A stretch of DNA of 64,000 bases from Roseateles terrae (GTDB lineage Bacteria; Pseudomonadota; Gammaproteobacteria; Burkholderiales; Burkholderiaceae_C). Every line of letters begins with the position of its first letter. Within the stretch, counting starts at the first letter, position 1. Positions 1 to 8,949 of the stretch are shown in pieces. Below the pieces are notes generated by a model that saw only the letters and a program-made list of their open reading frames with translations, was not told the origin of the DNA and ran no database searches. The DNA lies in assembly GCF_014192155.1 (NCBI RefSeq), contig NZ_JACHXO010000003.1, positions 186,001 through 250,000 of the forward strand, given 5' to 3'. A program made the translations under genes and the position numbers.

Positions 1-346
1 GGCCGACATCCACCCACTGGATCGGCGTGACCTCATTGAGGGTGACCGACGCCTGCTGACCGTTGAGCACCATCAGCCGGGGCAGCGACTGCTGCTGCTG
101 GCTGCGTCGCTCGGTGCTGAGGGTGACCCCGCCCCGCGCGGACACGGAGCCGCCGGTGCTCACCACCACGCTGCCGTCGCGCACGCCGGCGGCGGCGGCT
201 CCGCTGAGCTCCTGATCCACCCAGCGAAGCTCCACCCACAGGTTCTGACGCGGCAATTGTGCGGATGCGGCGCCGCAGGCCAGCGCCAGCGTCGCGACCA
301 TCGCGGCCCCCATCAGGCGCCCCAGGCATCGGCGGTATGTGTTCAT
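1..346 (-). CDS. Secreted protein of unknown function, 3' part missing (cut by left edge)
   Basis: An open frame begins with ATG at 346 and runs off the left edge, giving about 115 residues. The N-terminus is a clear Sec signal peptide: MNTYRR, a hydrophobic stretch, then cleavage near ASA-Q around residue 33. The mature part contains NLWVELRWVDQE and later VVSTGGSVSARGGVTL, RSQQQQSLPRLMVLNGQ and VTLNEVTPIQWVDV. The alternating beta-like pattern and the LMVLNGQQASV / PIQWVDV segments loosely recall secretin-like or outer-membrane beta-domain proteins, but no family is recognised with confidence. It lies 138 bp downstream of the metzincin gene on the same strand, with an 11-bp tandem repeat between them. 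Function unknown; export to the periplasm or envelope is likely. Confidence 0.6.
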   Translation of the reverse strand, partial: MNTYRRCLGRLMGAAMVATLALACGAASAQLPRQNLWVELRWVDQELSGAAAAGVRDGSVVVSTGGSVSARGGVTLSTERRSQQQQSLPRLMVLNGQQASVTLNEVTPIQWVDVG

Positions 347-405
347 GGGGCCAGCATACGACGTCGGCCGTGGGCCGTCATCGGGGTGCATGCAGGGTCA
401 GACCC

Positions 406-462
406 GCTCAGCGACTGCTCAGCGACTGCTCAGTGATTGCCTGGTGATCGCTTGGTGATCGC
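406..462. repeat. 11-bp tandem repeat, about five units
   Basis: Units read GCTCAGCGACT (twice, identical), GCTCAGTGATT, GCCTGGTGATC and GCTTGGTGATC, then GC. The period is exactly 11 bp. The array sits between the metzincin stop (485) and the start of the partial gene (346), so it is in the intergenic part of a minus-strand gene pair. An imperfect duplication of about 11 bp also covers the metzincin stop itself. Confidence 0.8.
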
Positions 463-484
463 GCACGAGCCGATAGGGGGCCGC

Positions 485-1402
485 TCAAGGGCCATTCAAG
501 GCCCGGCAGCGGGCCAGGTCGCAGGCGGTGGGCAACATCGAGCGGTACTCCACCACGCTGCCCCAGGCCGAGGGGTCGCGCAGGGTGCAGCGCTGACCTT
601 TGCCATCGTCGTAGTAGGACATGACATCCACGCAGCGACGCGAATGGGCCATCAGCCCGTAGAAGTGGCCCATCTCATGGGAGAGCACCATCTGCAAGGT
701 CTGCTCCGCTGGATAACGTGGGTTGCGCTCCCGCAGCAGACGGAACAGGCCAGGGCCCAGCGAGAGCGTCCGGGCCGGCACATTCGCGAGGCCAAATTGA
801 CCGCGGCTGCCGGTGTCAGTCCAGACGATCTGGATGTCCCCCTCGGCGGGTGAGGTCCGAGGCGGCAACGCCTGCACCGAGGCAGGCACGCCGCAAGGCG
901 ACCAGGCTTGGACCGCGCGCTGCGCCAGCGCCAGCACCTGCGGCGCATCGAACCAGGCTGGCGCGGCGTCATGCCGGTAGACGAAGCGCAGCGGGCGCGA
1001 CACGGCGCTGCGGTCGCGCCCGTCGCCCCAGGTGGTGGACTCCCCCGCGCGGCAGGAGGCGATCTCCTGGTCGCGAAGCGTGATGCCCGCGGGCGCCGAC
1101 GCGGGTGCGGGCGTCCGCAGTGCAGGCGATGAGGGCGATGTGGGAGACGTGGGTGACGTCGGCGATGCGGGTGATGCGGGCTTGGCCGGCCCGGAGTGCC
1201 CGGGCTCGCGCTGCGCAAGTGCAGGGCCGCTGAGGCATACGCAGAGTGAAGCCAACGCCCCGGCAGTTGCGCTGAACCCCGCGCACACCCTCCGCCACTT
1301 CTGCCCGCGCCGGCGACGCTGAGCGTCATGCCCCGACAACTCGCTCGTGCCGCTCTGCTGACCGGAGTTGCGTTCGCCCCCTTGACGGTCTGCGCCGCTC
1401 AT
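485..1402 (-). CDS. Secreted metzincin-like zinc metalloprotease with shifted third histidine
   Basis: Predicted 305-residue exported peptidase. The catalytic region has H242-E-M-G-H246-F-Y-G249-L-M-A-H253, followed by a Met-turn in VDVMSYY (Met261). This resembles matrixin/M10-type metzincins, except that the third histidine is one residue later than in the canonical HExxHxxGxxH. A twin-Arg-rich n-region and hydrophobic segment end in ALAQ (about residues 40-65), indicating export. A Pro/Ser/Thr-rich linker follows. Cysteines near the C-terminus (CVDV, QRCTL, ACDLARCRAL) suggest disulfides. I chose the ATG at 1402 because it overlaps the stop of the upstream eamA as ATGA; a longer start at 1495 would overlap eamA by 97 bp. 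Activity and substrate are unknown. Confidence 0.7.
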   Translation of the reverse strand: MSGADRQGGERNSGQQSGTSELSGHDAQRRRRGQKWRRVCAGFSATAGALASLCVCLSGPALAQREPGHSGPAKPASPASPTSPTSPTSPSSPALRTPAPASAPAGITLRDQEIASCRAGESTTWGDGRDRSAVSRPLRFVYRHDAAPAWFDAPQVLALAQRAVQAWSPCGVPASVQALPPRTSPAEGDIQIVWTDTGSRGQFGLANVPARTLSLGPGLFRLLRERNPRYPAEQTLQMVLSHEMGHFYGLMAHSRRCVDVMSYYDDGKGQRCTLRDPSAWGSVVEYRSMLPTACDLARCRALNGP

Positions 1403-2289
1403 GCAGACCGCAAGCGCCACGCCTGCCGCGCCCGCGGCCACAGCAGATTGATCGCCAGCCCGCTCATCACCAGTCCGGCCGCCATCAGCTTCCACGCGGG
1501 CAGGCTTTCATTGAGCAGCAGTGCCGAGCAACTCATGCCGAAGATCGGGACGAGCAGCGCCATCGGCACCACGGTGGCCGCCGGATGCCGCGACAACAGA
1601 AAGCTCCAGGCCCCATATCCAAACAGCGTATTGGCCGCCGCCTGCCAGATCACGGCGCCCCAGGCGCCCAGGCTGGCGTGGCTTACCGCGTCCGACATGC
1701 GCTGCGGGCCTTCGATCAGGAACGACAGCGCAAACAGCGCCGGCGCCGCAAAGGCGCTGCTCCACACCACATAGGCCAGCATGTTGACGCCCACCGCCTT
1801 TTTGCCCACCACATTGCCGCTGGCCCACGAGAGCGCCGCCAGCAGCACCATGGCCAGGCCGAGCACGGTGGTGGTGCCATCGGTATGGGACGCGATGATG
1901 CCGATGCCGCCAGCGGCCAATACCAGCGCCAGCCACTGGAAGGGCTGAACGCGCTCCCCGCTGGTGTGCATGGCCAGGAACAGGGTGAAGAAGACTTGCG
2001 TCTGGATGACCAGGGAGGCCAGCCCCGGGGAAATCTGCGAGCCCATGGCCAGATACAGCAGGCTGAACTGGGCCACGCCGACCAGGCCGCCGTAGGCCGC
2101 CAGGTTGTACAGGCTCACCTTGGGGCGCGGCAGCAGGAAGATGGCCGGCACGGTGGCCAGGGTGAAGCGCAGAGCCGCGAACAGCAGAGGCGGGAAGGCG
2201 TTCAAGCCCCAGCGGATGACCACGAAATTGCTGCCCCAGATGGCGACAACGGCAAGAGCAAGCAGGAAGTGGCGAAACGAAAGCGTCAT
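1399..2289 (-). CDS. eamA: EamA-family inner-membrane exporter (DMT superfamily)
   Basis: A 296-residue protein with about ten hydrophobic segments arranged as two EamA repeats. It starts MTLSFRHFLLALAVVAIWGS and contains NFVVIRWGL, PPLLFAALRF, LASLVIQTQVFFT and SWASGNVVGKKAV. These match by eye the O-acetylserine/cysteine exporter EamA (YdeD) of E. coli in order and length (299 residues there). EamA exports cysteine-pathway metabolites, but DMT carriers vary in substrate, so the symbol is tentative. Its stop overlaps the ATG of the downstream metalloprotease by ATGA. The upstream region (2290-2508) carries a four-copy 8-bp repeat. Confidence 0.8.
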   Translation of the reverse strand: MTLSFRHFLLALAVVAIWGSNFVVIRWGLNAFPPLLFAALRFTLATVPAIFLLPRPKVSLYNLAAYGGLVGVAQFSLLYLAMGSQISPGLASLVIQTQVFFTLFLAMHTSGERVQPFQWLALVLAAGGIGIIASHTDGTTTVLGLAMVLLAALSWASGNVVGKKAVGVNMLAYVVWSSAFAAPALFALSFLIEGPQRMSDAVSHASLGAWGAVIWQAAANTLFGYGAWSFLLSRHPAATVVPMALLVPIFGMSCSALLLNESLPAWKLMAAGLVMSGLAINLLWPRARQAWRLRSA

Positions 2290-2400
2290 GGCGCGCCGGG
2301 GCTGGGAGAGTGACGACCACTATGCCAGCAAGCCGACCCGGTGGCCCGGTACAGATGGCGGGGATGTGCGCCAGTACAGCTGCTGTTGCTGTTGTCGCTG

Positions 2401-2432
2401 GTGCGGTGGTGCGGTGGTGCGGTGGTGCGGTG
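2401..2432. repeat. Four perfect copies of an 8-bp tandem repeat
   Basis: The unit GTGCGGTG is repeated four times without mismatch, preceded by an irregular CTG/TTG-rich run from about 2380. It lies 112-143 bp upstream of the eamA start codon. Perfect copies suggest recent expansion by replication slippage. Confidence 0.85.
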
Positions 2433-2508
2433 AAGGGACTGCGCTGCACGTGCCAAGTACGGCTGCACGCGTCGTTCATGCCCTCGTCTGTGGGCAAGCC
2501 CTGCAAGC

Positions 2509-2543
2509 AAAAAAGGGGAGGAATGCCGAAGCACTCCTCCCCT
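2509..2543 (-). terminator. Rho-independent terminator of the two-partner secretion operon
   Basis: On the minus strand a hairpin with a 9-bp outer stem (AGGGGAGGA pairing with TCCTCCCCT) closes over a CTTCGG-type tetraloop and is followed by a run of six T. It lies about 85-120 bp past the adhesin stop codon at 2627. This is a textbook intrinsic terminator. Confidence 0.9.
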
Positions 2544-2626
2544 CTGGCGTCAGCCACCCTACAAGCGGCGTGGGCTGACGGGGTGCACAGGCTAAAGCCG
2601 CCTGCGCGATGTCGCCTGACTTGCGC

Positions 2627-5600
2627 TTACTTGGCCGGCGTGAAGCGCAGCACGACGGCGCGCACCTGGGTCACCTTGCCACCAGCCGCGGCCTTGAGCG
2701 CGCTCAGCGCATAAGCGCTCAGCGTGTCGCGGCTCATGGCGGCCAGCGTGTCGGGCACCAGGGCCACCAGCGTGCCGTCTTCCATCAGCGTCAGCTGCAT
2801 GACAGCGCGTTCGCCGCCATCCAGCGGCAGTACGGCCTGGGTGCGCACGCTCACCGAGCCCTTCAGCGACGGCTGACCGCCCTGCTGACCGTCCTGACGT
2901 TGCAGTGACAGGCTGCTGCCCTGGTCCACCACACGGTACTGGCCCTGGAAGCTGAGGCTGCTGTCGCCTTCGGCCACGAAGATCGGCAGCACGGTTTCGG
3001 TGGCCGTCGAGGCGCCGCCCGTGGAGGCCTTGCCGGTGCTGGTGCCAGTGCTTGTGCTGGTGCCGGCGCTGCCGGAGGAACCAGTGCTGCTTTCAGCAAG
3101 GCCGTTGCCTGCATTGCCTGCATTGCCGCCATTGCCTGCATTCCCAGCATTGCCGCCAGTGCCCGAGCCGTTGGCCGCGCCGTTGCCTGTGCCGCTGCCA
3201 GCATCGCTCAGGCCCGACGTGGCACCGTTGCCGTTGCCGTTGCCGTTGCCGTTCGCGACACCGCCATCTGCGCTGTTGCCGTTGGAACCGTTGCCCGTGC
3301 CGCCGTTACCGCCAGTGCCAGTGCCAGTGCCAGTGCCAGTGCCAGTGCCAGTGCCAGTGCCAGTGCCAAACAGCTCCGTCGTGCCGGTAGTCCCCGGCAG
3401 CAGGGTCGAGCCGGTGCCGCCATTGCCACCACCGCCACCATTGCCGTTCGATCCGTTGCCGTCGCCCTTGGTGCCGTTGCTGGCGTCCACCTTCGCCACC
3501 AGACCATCGAGCGCGCCCGTCGCGGGGTTGGGATCGATCGAACCCAGCGCTGTCACTTGCGTCTTGCTCAGCTGATAGTTGCCCGCATCGGCCCCATTGA
3601 GCCCCAGGCCCACCGACACCGTTTTGGACACACCCACTGCGGCGTTGTCGTAGCTGCCGGCCAGCACGGTGCCGACCTTGTCGCCCGCCACCACGCCGGT
3701 CAGCTCACCGCCGCCCACCAGGGCCACGGTAGTGCCGTCATACAGCTTGGTCGTCACGGCCACCGGGCCGGCGGAAATCACCTTGGTAGTGACCGTGCCG
3801 GTGCCCGTGACCGTCCCCGACGGCAGCTGATAGTTGCCCACATCCGCGCCGCTCAGCAGCAGGTTCAGGTTGACCGTCTTGCCGGCGCCTGCGTTCTTGT
3901 TGACGAAGGCCGCGCTGCCGCTGGCTGCGAGCTCATCCCCGGCGATCACGTTGGACAGCGTCACGCCATTGAGCGTGGCGCCGGTGGTGCCGTCATACAC
4001 CTTGGTGGCGACATCAGCCGTCACCCCCACGGTGCGCGGCGTGATGCTCGCCGTGGCCGACGTGTCGAAAGCGTAGTTCCCAGCGTCGCTGCCGTTCAGG
4101 ACCACGCCGTTGACCGTCACCGCCTTGCCCGTGCCGACATTCTTGTCGGAGAAGCTGGCGCTGCCCACGGCACCCACGCCGACGCGATCCCCGGCCAGCA
4201 CGCCATTCAGGCTGATGGTGCCGACCGTGGCGCGCGTCGTGCCGTCGTAGACCTTGTCCTGGACGCTGCCCGCTGCGGCGCTCACCGCCTTGGGCATGAT
4301 GCTGGCCGCAGCCGAGCCGTCGAACACGTAGTTCGCCGCATCCGCACCACTCAGGCTCATGCCGCTGATGGTCACTGCCTTGCTGGTGCCGGCGTTCTTG
4401 TCGGCGAAGCTGGCGCTGCCGGTGCCGCCGACGCTGACCGCATCGCCCGCCACCACACCACTCAGGCTCACTGCCCCCAGGGTGGCGGCAGTCGTGCCGT
4501 CATACACCTTGTCCGACACGCTGCCAGCCGCCGCACCGATCGCCTTGGGCGTGATGCTGGCCGTCGCGGTGCCGTCAAAGCTGTAGTTGGCCGCGTCCGC
4601 GCCCGTCAGGCCCAGACCGGTGATGGTCACAGCCTTGCCGGTGCCGACGTTCTTGTCCGCAAAACTGGCGCTGCCCGAGCCGCTCACTGCCACCACGTCA
4701 CCTGCCAGCACCCCGTTCAGACCCACGGTGCCGAGGGTGGCGGTGGTGGTGCCGTCGTACACCTTGTCCAGCACGCTGGCCGTCGAAGCGCCGATGCTCT
4801 TTGGCGTGATGGCGCCGATGTGGCCGCTGGCGGTGGTGCTGGCCAGCGTGTAGCCGTAGACCACGACACCGCCGTTGCTGGCGCCTGTCAGGGAGACCCC
4901 GTTCACGCTCACCGACTTGCCGCTGCCCACATTCTTGTCGCCATACACCGCCGCGCCGCTGACCGCATAGGTCACCGTATCGCCGTCGATGGCGCCGCTG
5001 CTGGTGAAGTTGCCGGCACCCACGGCGGCCGAGGTGGTGCCGTCATACACCTTGGTGGTGGTGCCGATCAGGCTCACCGTCACCGTCGGCGCCACGGTGT
5101 AGAGCAGGCCGTTGCCGGTGCCCAGCACGGTCGATGCGGTGGTGGCCTGGTACTGCTTGAAGTCCGGGCTGACGCCGCCACGCACATCGGCGGTCGGGCT
5201 GGTCGAGTACACCAGCCAGCGGCCGGCGTCCGATTGCAGTGCCGAAGCGCCTGCGTTGTTGATGAAGTTGCGACCCGCGGCCAGCAGGACGCCAGTCGTC
5301 GCAGCGCCGCTGTTGACCGCATGGACGCCACGCGCCAGCGTCAGATCGGAGGTGGCACCGGTCAGGCGCAGATCCACCGTCTTGTCCACTGTGATGCCGT
5401 TGACCCCGTCAACACTGCCCACGGTCAGGCTCTTGCCGTTGACCATCGACAGCGATCCGGACTGGGCCGCCACCGTGCTCACCTGCTGCGTGCCGGTCAG
5501 GGCCACATCGCCGTTGCCGGTCTCCAGGGCCAGCTTGCTGGCCGTGACCACCGCGCTGCCGCTGACGTTGCCGCCGGCCGTCTGCAGGATGACGGTGTTG

Positions 5601-8600
5601 GTCGCCGTCAGCGGTGCATTGAGCGTCAGCCCGTCGGTCAGCACGTTCAGACGCAGGCTGCCGATGTTGGCCGTGATGGCGTAGGGCAGTGTCATGGCGT
5701 CGCCGACCAGGGTCAGCTCATGACCGACCGTCGCAGTCAGCGCCGCCTCGGCCGTCAGCGTGGTGCCAGCGCTGCCGAGGACGATGTCCTGGCTGCCGTT
5801 GAACTTGGCCAGCGAGGCCTGCGTCAGCATGCTGCCGGTGCCGCCCACGGTGAACGGCTGCGCCTGATTGAGCGTGTCGAAATGAACCGTGGCCAGGCTC
5901 TGGCCGCTGACCGTGGCGCTGCTGGCATCAAAACTCAGGGCCTTGAGGTTCAGCGTCGCATCTCCGCCGCCCAGCGCGATGCCGGCATTCAGGCCCATGG
6001 CGTTCTGCGCCACCAGGTTGACGGTGGTCGGGGTGGTGGTCGAGACGGTCAGACCGTTCACACCGTCCACCGTGCCCAGGCCCCAGCTGCTGCTGCCGGT
6101 CTGCACCCGCGTGTCGCCACCCACGTTCAGCGCAAGCTTGGTGAAGTCGAAGGTGCTGCTGGTCAGCGTGGCGCCGCCCGCGGCCGACACCGCCAGGTTG
6201 ACCGCGGACACACCGCCCTGGATGCCTTCCACCTTGCCACCGGCAATGATGTGCACCGAGCTGGCGTTGGTGGTGATGTCGCCATCAAACACGACGTCGC
6301 CGCCATTGGCACGACCGATCACCAGGGTCGCCGCATTGACCGACGAGGTGGAGCTGCTGGCCAGGGTGGTGCCCAGATGCAGATCAGTGCCCGGGCCTTC
6401 TTGGCGCAGGGTGACGCTGCCGGCGCCGCCGTTGGCGGTGACGGTCCTGGCGACCGTGATGTTGTCACCGCTGAGGATGACGTTGCCGGCCGTGTTGGTC
6501 AGCGTCCCGGCGCTGATGTCGATGGTTTTGTTCACCAGCTCCAGCGCCCCATTGGCACCGAAGCTGAAGTTGTTGGCCAGGGTGATGGTGCCGGTGCCGT
6601 CTTCACGGCCGATGGTCAGGTTCTTGATGCCCTGCAGGCGCGACAGCTGGCTGACCGATGCGAAGCCGGTCGTATCGCCCAGCACCATGCTGGTGGTCAC
6701 GTCGGCCGGCTCCAGACGGATGGAGGCGGTGGTCAGGTTGTTCAGCGTGGCGCCGGTGAAGTCGATGGCGCTGCCGCGCAGCGTCAGCACGCCGGTGCCG
6801 GTATTCAGGTTCACCACGCTGGACAGCGAGATGATCCCGTCGGTCAGGATGCTCGCACCGGCATTCATGGTGAACGGCGTGTTCACCGCCACATCGCCGC
6901 TGGCGCTCAGGACGCCGCTGAGAATCCGGGTGCCGTTGGTGTAGCTGCCATCGGCCTTGAAGAACAGGCGACCGGTTCCCAGCGTCATGCTGGAGGCCAG
7001 GTTGATGTCGCCGGTGCCAGCCGAGATGTAGAGGTTGCCGCCGTTGGTCGTGACCGGTGCGGACAGTGTCAGGCCGCCGCCGCTGGCGTTGTCCGAATCC
7101 GCCCAGATCCGCACGTACCCGCCATGGGTGGTGACCGATCCACCGACGGTCACGCCATCAGCGCCATACAGGGTGACCGAGCCGGCGGCCGGCGTGCCGC
7201 TGCCCACCGTAGTGACCGAGTGCGTCGGCAGCGTGCCCGGGTTGGTGCCGGCGCCCCAGGCGATGAGGTTGCCGATGTTGGTCAGGTGGCCGGTGCCGGT
7301 GGAGCCAGCCTGCAGGTAAATGCTGCCGGTGCCAAACACCTCGACCGTGTTGCTGGCGTTGACGAAGCTGATATCGCCGGTGCCGGACGTCCCGGCCTCC
7401 AGCCGCAGGCTCACATTGTTGGCCATCGACAGGCGACCGTCTCCGCCGTTCAAGGCGAGATCGCCGATGGTGATGTTCCCGGTGGCCTGCAGGGTGACGT
7501 TGGCGAGCTGGGCTTCCAGATCGTTCACATACACCGTGCTGCCGCTCAGATCGCCATTGCCGTTGCCGGCGCTGATGGCGACGACGGCAGGGTCCAGCAG
7601 CAGTTCACCGGTCTTGCCCTTGTCGGCGCGCGCGTCGGTGATGCCGCTGTAGGTCAGCGACTGCTTGCCGGAGACTTCCGCCTGACCGCCATCGCCGCCG
7701 TTGGCACCGCCGCGCACTTCGATGCGGCCGGCGAAGCGAGTGCTGTCGTCGGACCAGAAGACGACCTGGCCGCCGTTGCCGCTGTCCGTCGCGTTGGCGC
7801 TGGCCTTGACGGTTGCGTCCGCGGTCACGGTGGTGGCGTTGTGCACGCTGCTATCGGCGCCCTGGAAGCCGCCACCCACCTGGATGGTGCCGCCGCCGGT
7901 GGCGCCACTGGCATTGAGCGTGGCGCCGCCGTTCAACGTGATCTGCTCACCGGTCACGGTAATACGGCCGCCCTGCGCCGATGCGGCGCTGGCGTCCAGC
8001 AGGCCGGCGACATGGACGTCCCCGTTGGTGCCGCCGTCGAGCACGATGCGGCCGCCCTGGGCCGACAGGCCGGTCGCTTCGATCACGCCTTCGTTGTTCA
8101 CCACCGTGGCCATGGCGGTGCTGGCGCTGCGGGCGCTCAGGGTGACGTTGTCACCGCGGATGCTGCCGGTGTTGTCCACCAGCGCGTTCAGGGTGGCCCG
8201 GTCCACGGTGAAGCCCAGCAGGCCGTCGCCGCTGAAGTCGAGCGTGACCTGGTCGCCAGCGGCCAGCGCGATGCTGCGGCCCTGCAGGTGGCCGCTGTTG
8301 CGCACCACCGGGGCGATCAGCGCCACCACGCCGGTGCCCTGCAGCTGGCCGGCGTTGGTCACCGCACCGGCCGAGCCATTGCTGCTGAAGGTGTAGTGAC
8401 CGGAGAGGAAATCGTTGTCCGAGAGGGTCAGCGAGCTGGCCACCAGCCCGCCCACGTTGACCTGCGCGGTCTTGCCGAACACCACACCGGCGCTGTTGAG
8501 AATCCAGACATTGCCATTGGCGGTCAACGACCCCTGCACCTGGGTCGGCATGCCGCTGTTGATGCGGTTCAGGGCAATGGCGTTGCTGCTGGGCTGGGTG

Positions 8601-8923
8601 AAGTTGACCGCGGCATTGCTGCCGATGTCGAAGTTGTTCCAGTTGATGACCAGCTTCTGGGTCTGCTGGTTGACGGTCAGCGAGCTGCCGTTCTGAGTCA
8701 GCGTGGCGCTGCCCGCGGCGATGCTGCCGCCGGTGGGCAAGGCCCCCGCATCAAGCGCGGACGCGGCCTGGCCGGCCAGGCCGAGCACCAGGGCGGCAGC
8801 GGCGCAGCGCACGGTGCCAGACGCGCGCTTGCCGCGCGAGCGAGTGGTTTCTGCCACGGCCACATAGGCGCCGGTCGCTTCGTTCCAGACCAGGCGATAG
8901 GCGTGATTCAGGGAGTTCTTCAT
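2627..8923 (-). CDS. Large TpsA-type adhesin (filamentous hemagglutinin family, YDG repeats)
   Basis: A 2098-residue exoprotein secreted through the outer membrane by the adjacent FhaC-type pore. The ATG at 8923 is chosen because it gives the extended signal peptide MKNSLNHAYRLVWN typical of TpsA proteins; the in-frame TTG at 8953 overlaps the upstream stop. Signal cleavage is near residue 56. A TPS secretion domain follows, with NVWILNSAGVVFGKTAQVNV (139-158) in place of the usual NPNG motif. A long beta-helix region comes next. About residues 1285-1800 hold six YDG repeats, each with K(V/L)YDGTT, spaced about 80-85 residues. A Gly/Asn/Ser/Thr-rich linker (about 1800-2000) includes a run of Gly-Thr pairs near 1852-1871. 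A conserved-looking C-terminal block of about 100 residues ends in RFTPAK. No CdiA-like toxin module is seen, so adhesion or biofilm is the likely role. Confidence 0.92.
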   Translation of the reverse strand: MKNSLNHAYRLVWNEATGAYVAVAETTRSRGKRASGTVRCAAAALVLGLAGQAASALDAGALPTGGSIAAGSATLTQNGSSLTVNQQTQKLVINWNNFDIGSNAAVNFTQPSSNAIALNRINSGMPTQVQGSLTANGNVWILNSAGVVFGKTAQVNVGGLVASSLTLSDNDFLSGHYTFSSNGSAGAVTNAGQLQGTGVVALIAPVVRNSGHLQGRSIALAAGDQVTLDFSGDGLLGFTVDRATLNALVDNTGSIRGDNVTLSARSASTAMATVVNNEGVIEATGLSAQGGRIVLDGGTNGDVHVAGLLDASAASAQGGRITVTGEQITLNGGATLNASGATGGGTIQVGGGFQGADSSVHNATTVTADATVKASANATDSGNGGQVVFWSDDSTRFAGRIEVRGGANGGDGGQAEVSGKQSLTYSGITDARADKGKTGELLLDPAVVAISAGNGNGDLSGSTVYVNDLEAQLANVTLQATGNITIGDLALNGGDGRLSMANNVSLRLEAGTSGTGDISFVNASNTVEVFGTGSIYLQAGSTGTGHLTNIGNLIAWGAGTNPGTLPTHSVTTVGSGTPAAGSVTLYGADGVTVGGSVTTHGGYVRIWADSDNASGGGLTLSAPVTTNGGNLYISAGTGDINLASSMTLGTGRLFFKADGSYTNGTRILSGVLSASGDVAVNTPFTMNAGASILTDGIISLSSVVNLNTGTGVLTLRGSAIDFTGATLNNLTTASIRLEPADVTTSMVLGDTTGFASVSQLSRLQGIKNLTIGREDGTGTITLANNFSFGANGALELVNKTIDISAGTLTNTAGNVILSGDNITVARTVTANGGAGSVTLRQEGPGTDLHLGTTLASSSTSSVNAATLVIGRANGGDVVFDGDITTNASSVHIIAGGKVEGIQGGVSAVNLAVSAAGGATLTSSTFDFTKLALNVGGDTRVQTGSSSWGLGTVDGVNGLTVSTTTPTTVNLVAQNAMGLNAGIALGGGDATLNLKALSFDASSATVSGQSLATVHFDTLNQAQPFTVGGTGSMLTQASLAKFNGSQDIVLGSAGTTLTAEAALTATVGHELTLVGDAMTLPYAITANIGSLRLNVLTDGLTLNAPLTATNTVILQTAGGNVSGSAVVTASKLALETGNGDVALTGTQQVSTVAAQSGSLSMVNGKSLTVGSVDGVNGITVDKTVDLRLTGATSDLTLARGVHAVNSGAATTGVLLAAGRNFINNAGASALQSDAGRWLVYSTSPTADVRGGVSPDFKQYQATTASTVLGTGNGLLYTVAPTVTVSLIGTTTKVYDGTTSAAVGAGNFTSSGAIDGDTVTYAVSGAAVYGDKNVGSGKSVSVNGVSLTGASNGGVVVYGYTLASTTASGHIGAITPKSIGASTASVLDKVYDGTTTATLGTVGLNGVLAGDVVAVSGSGSASFADKNVGTGKAVTITGLGLTGADAANYSFDGTATASITPKAIGAAAGSVSDKVYDGTTAATLGAVSLSGVVAGDAVSVGGTGSASFADKNAGTSKAVTISGMSLSGADAANYVFDGSAAASIMPKAVSAAAGSVQDKVYDGTTRATVGTISLNGVLAGDRVGVGAVGSASFSDKNVGTGKAVTVNGVVLNGSDAGNYAFDTSATASITPRTVGVTADVATKVYDGTTGATLNGVTLSNVIAGDELAASGSAAFVNKNAGAGKTVNLNLLLSGADVGNYQLPSGTVTGTGTVTTKVISAGPVAVTTKLYDGTTVALVGGGELTGVVAGDKVGTVLAGSYDNAAVGVSKTVSVGLGLNGADAGNYQLSKTQVTALGSIDPNPATGALDGLVAKVDASNGTKGDGNGSNGNGGGGGNGGTGSTLLPGTTGTTELFGTGTGTGTGTGTGTGTGTGGNGGTGNGSNGNSADGGVANGNGNGNGNGATSGLSDAGSGTGNGAANGSGTGGNAGNAGNGGNAGNAGNGLAESSTGSSGSAGTSTSTGTSTGKASTGGASTATETVLPIFVAEGDSSLSFQGQYRVVDQGSSLSLQRQDGQQGGQPSLKGSVSVRTQAVLPLDGGERAVMQLTLMEDGTLVALVPDTLAAMSRDTLSAYALSALKAAAGGKVTQVRAVVLRFTPAK
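3225..3254. repeat. Hexanucleotide run in the adhesin linker (Asn-Gly coding)
   Basis: About four to five copies of a CGTTGC-type hexamer lie inside the adhesin gene. On the coding strand they read as alternating Gly and Asn codons. Further degenerate copies of the same composition continue at 3095-3170 and 3270-3310. Confidence 0.7.
3311..3368. repeat. Hexanucleotide microsatellite, about 9.7 copies (Gly-Thr coding)
   Basis: The hexamer GCCAGT is repeated nine full times plus four bases with no interruption. On the coding strand it reads GGC-ACT, giving a (Gly-Thr)n tract in the adhesin linker. A change of copy number keeps frame, so it would alter linker length rather than switch the gene off. 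Confidence 0.9.
3730..5065. repeat. Six imperfect ~255-bp repeats encoding YDG modules
   Basis: The anticoding form of the KVYDGTT codons recurs near 3737, 3990, 4240, 4496, 4750 and 5041, a spacing of about 250-290 bp. The three central modules are most alike at both DNA and protein level (DKVYDGTT ... SFADKN ... GADAANY). This looks like module duplication inside the adhesin gene. Confidence 0.85.
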
Positions 8924-8949
8924 GTCTTTGTTCTCTTTGTGCGAGGGAC

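Larger units (their letters stand above)
2290..2626. other. Intergenic region between eamA and the TPS operon
   Basis: A stretch of 337 bp with no convincing gene. It holds the upstream region of eamA, the 8-bp tandem repeat at 2401-2432, and the rho-independent terminator of the adhesin operon at 2509-2543. Short open frames crossing it have no ribosome binding site or coding bias. Confidence 0.6.
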
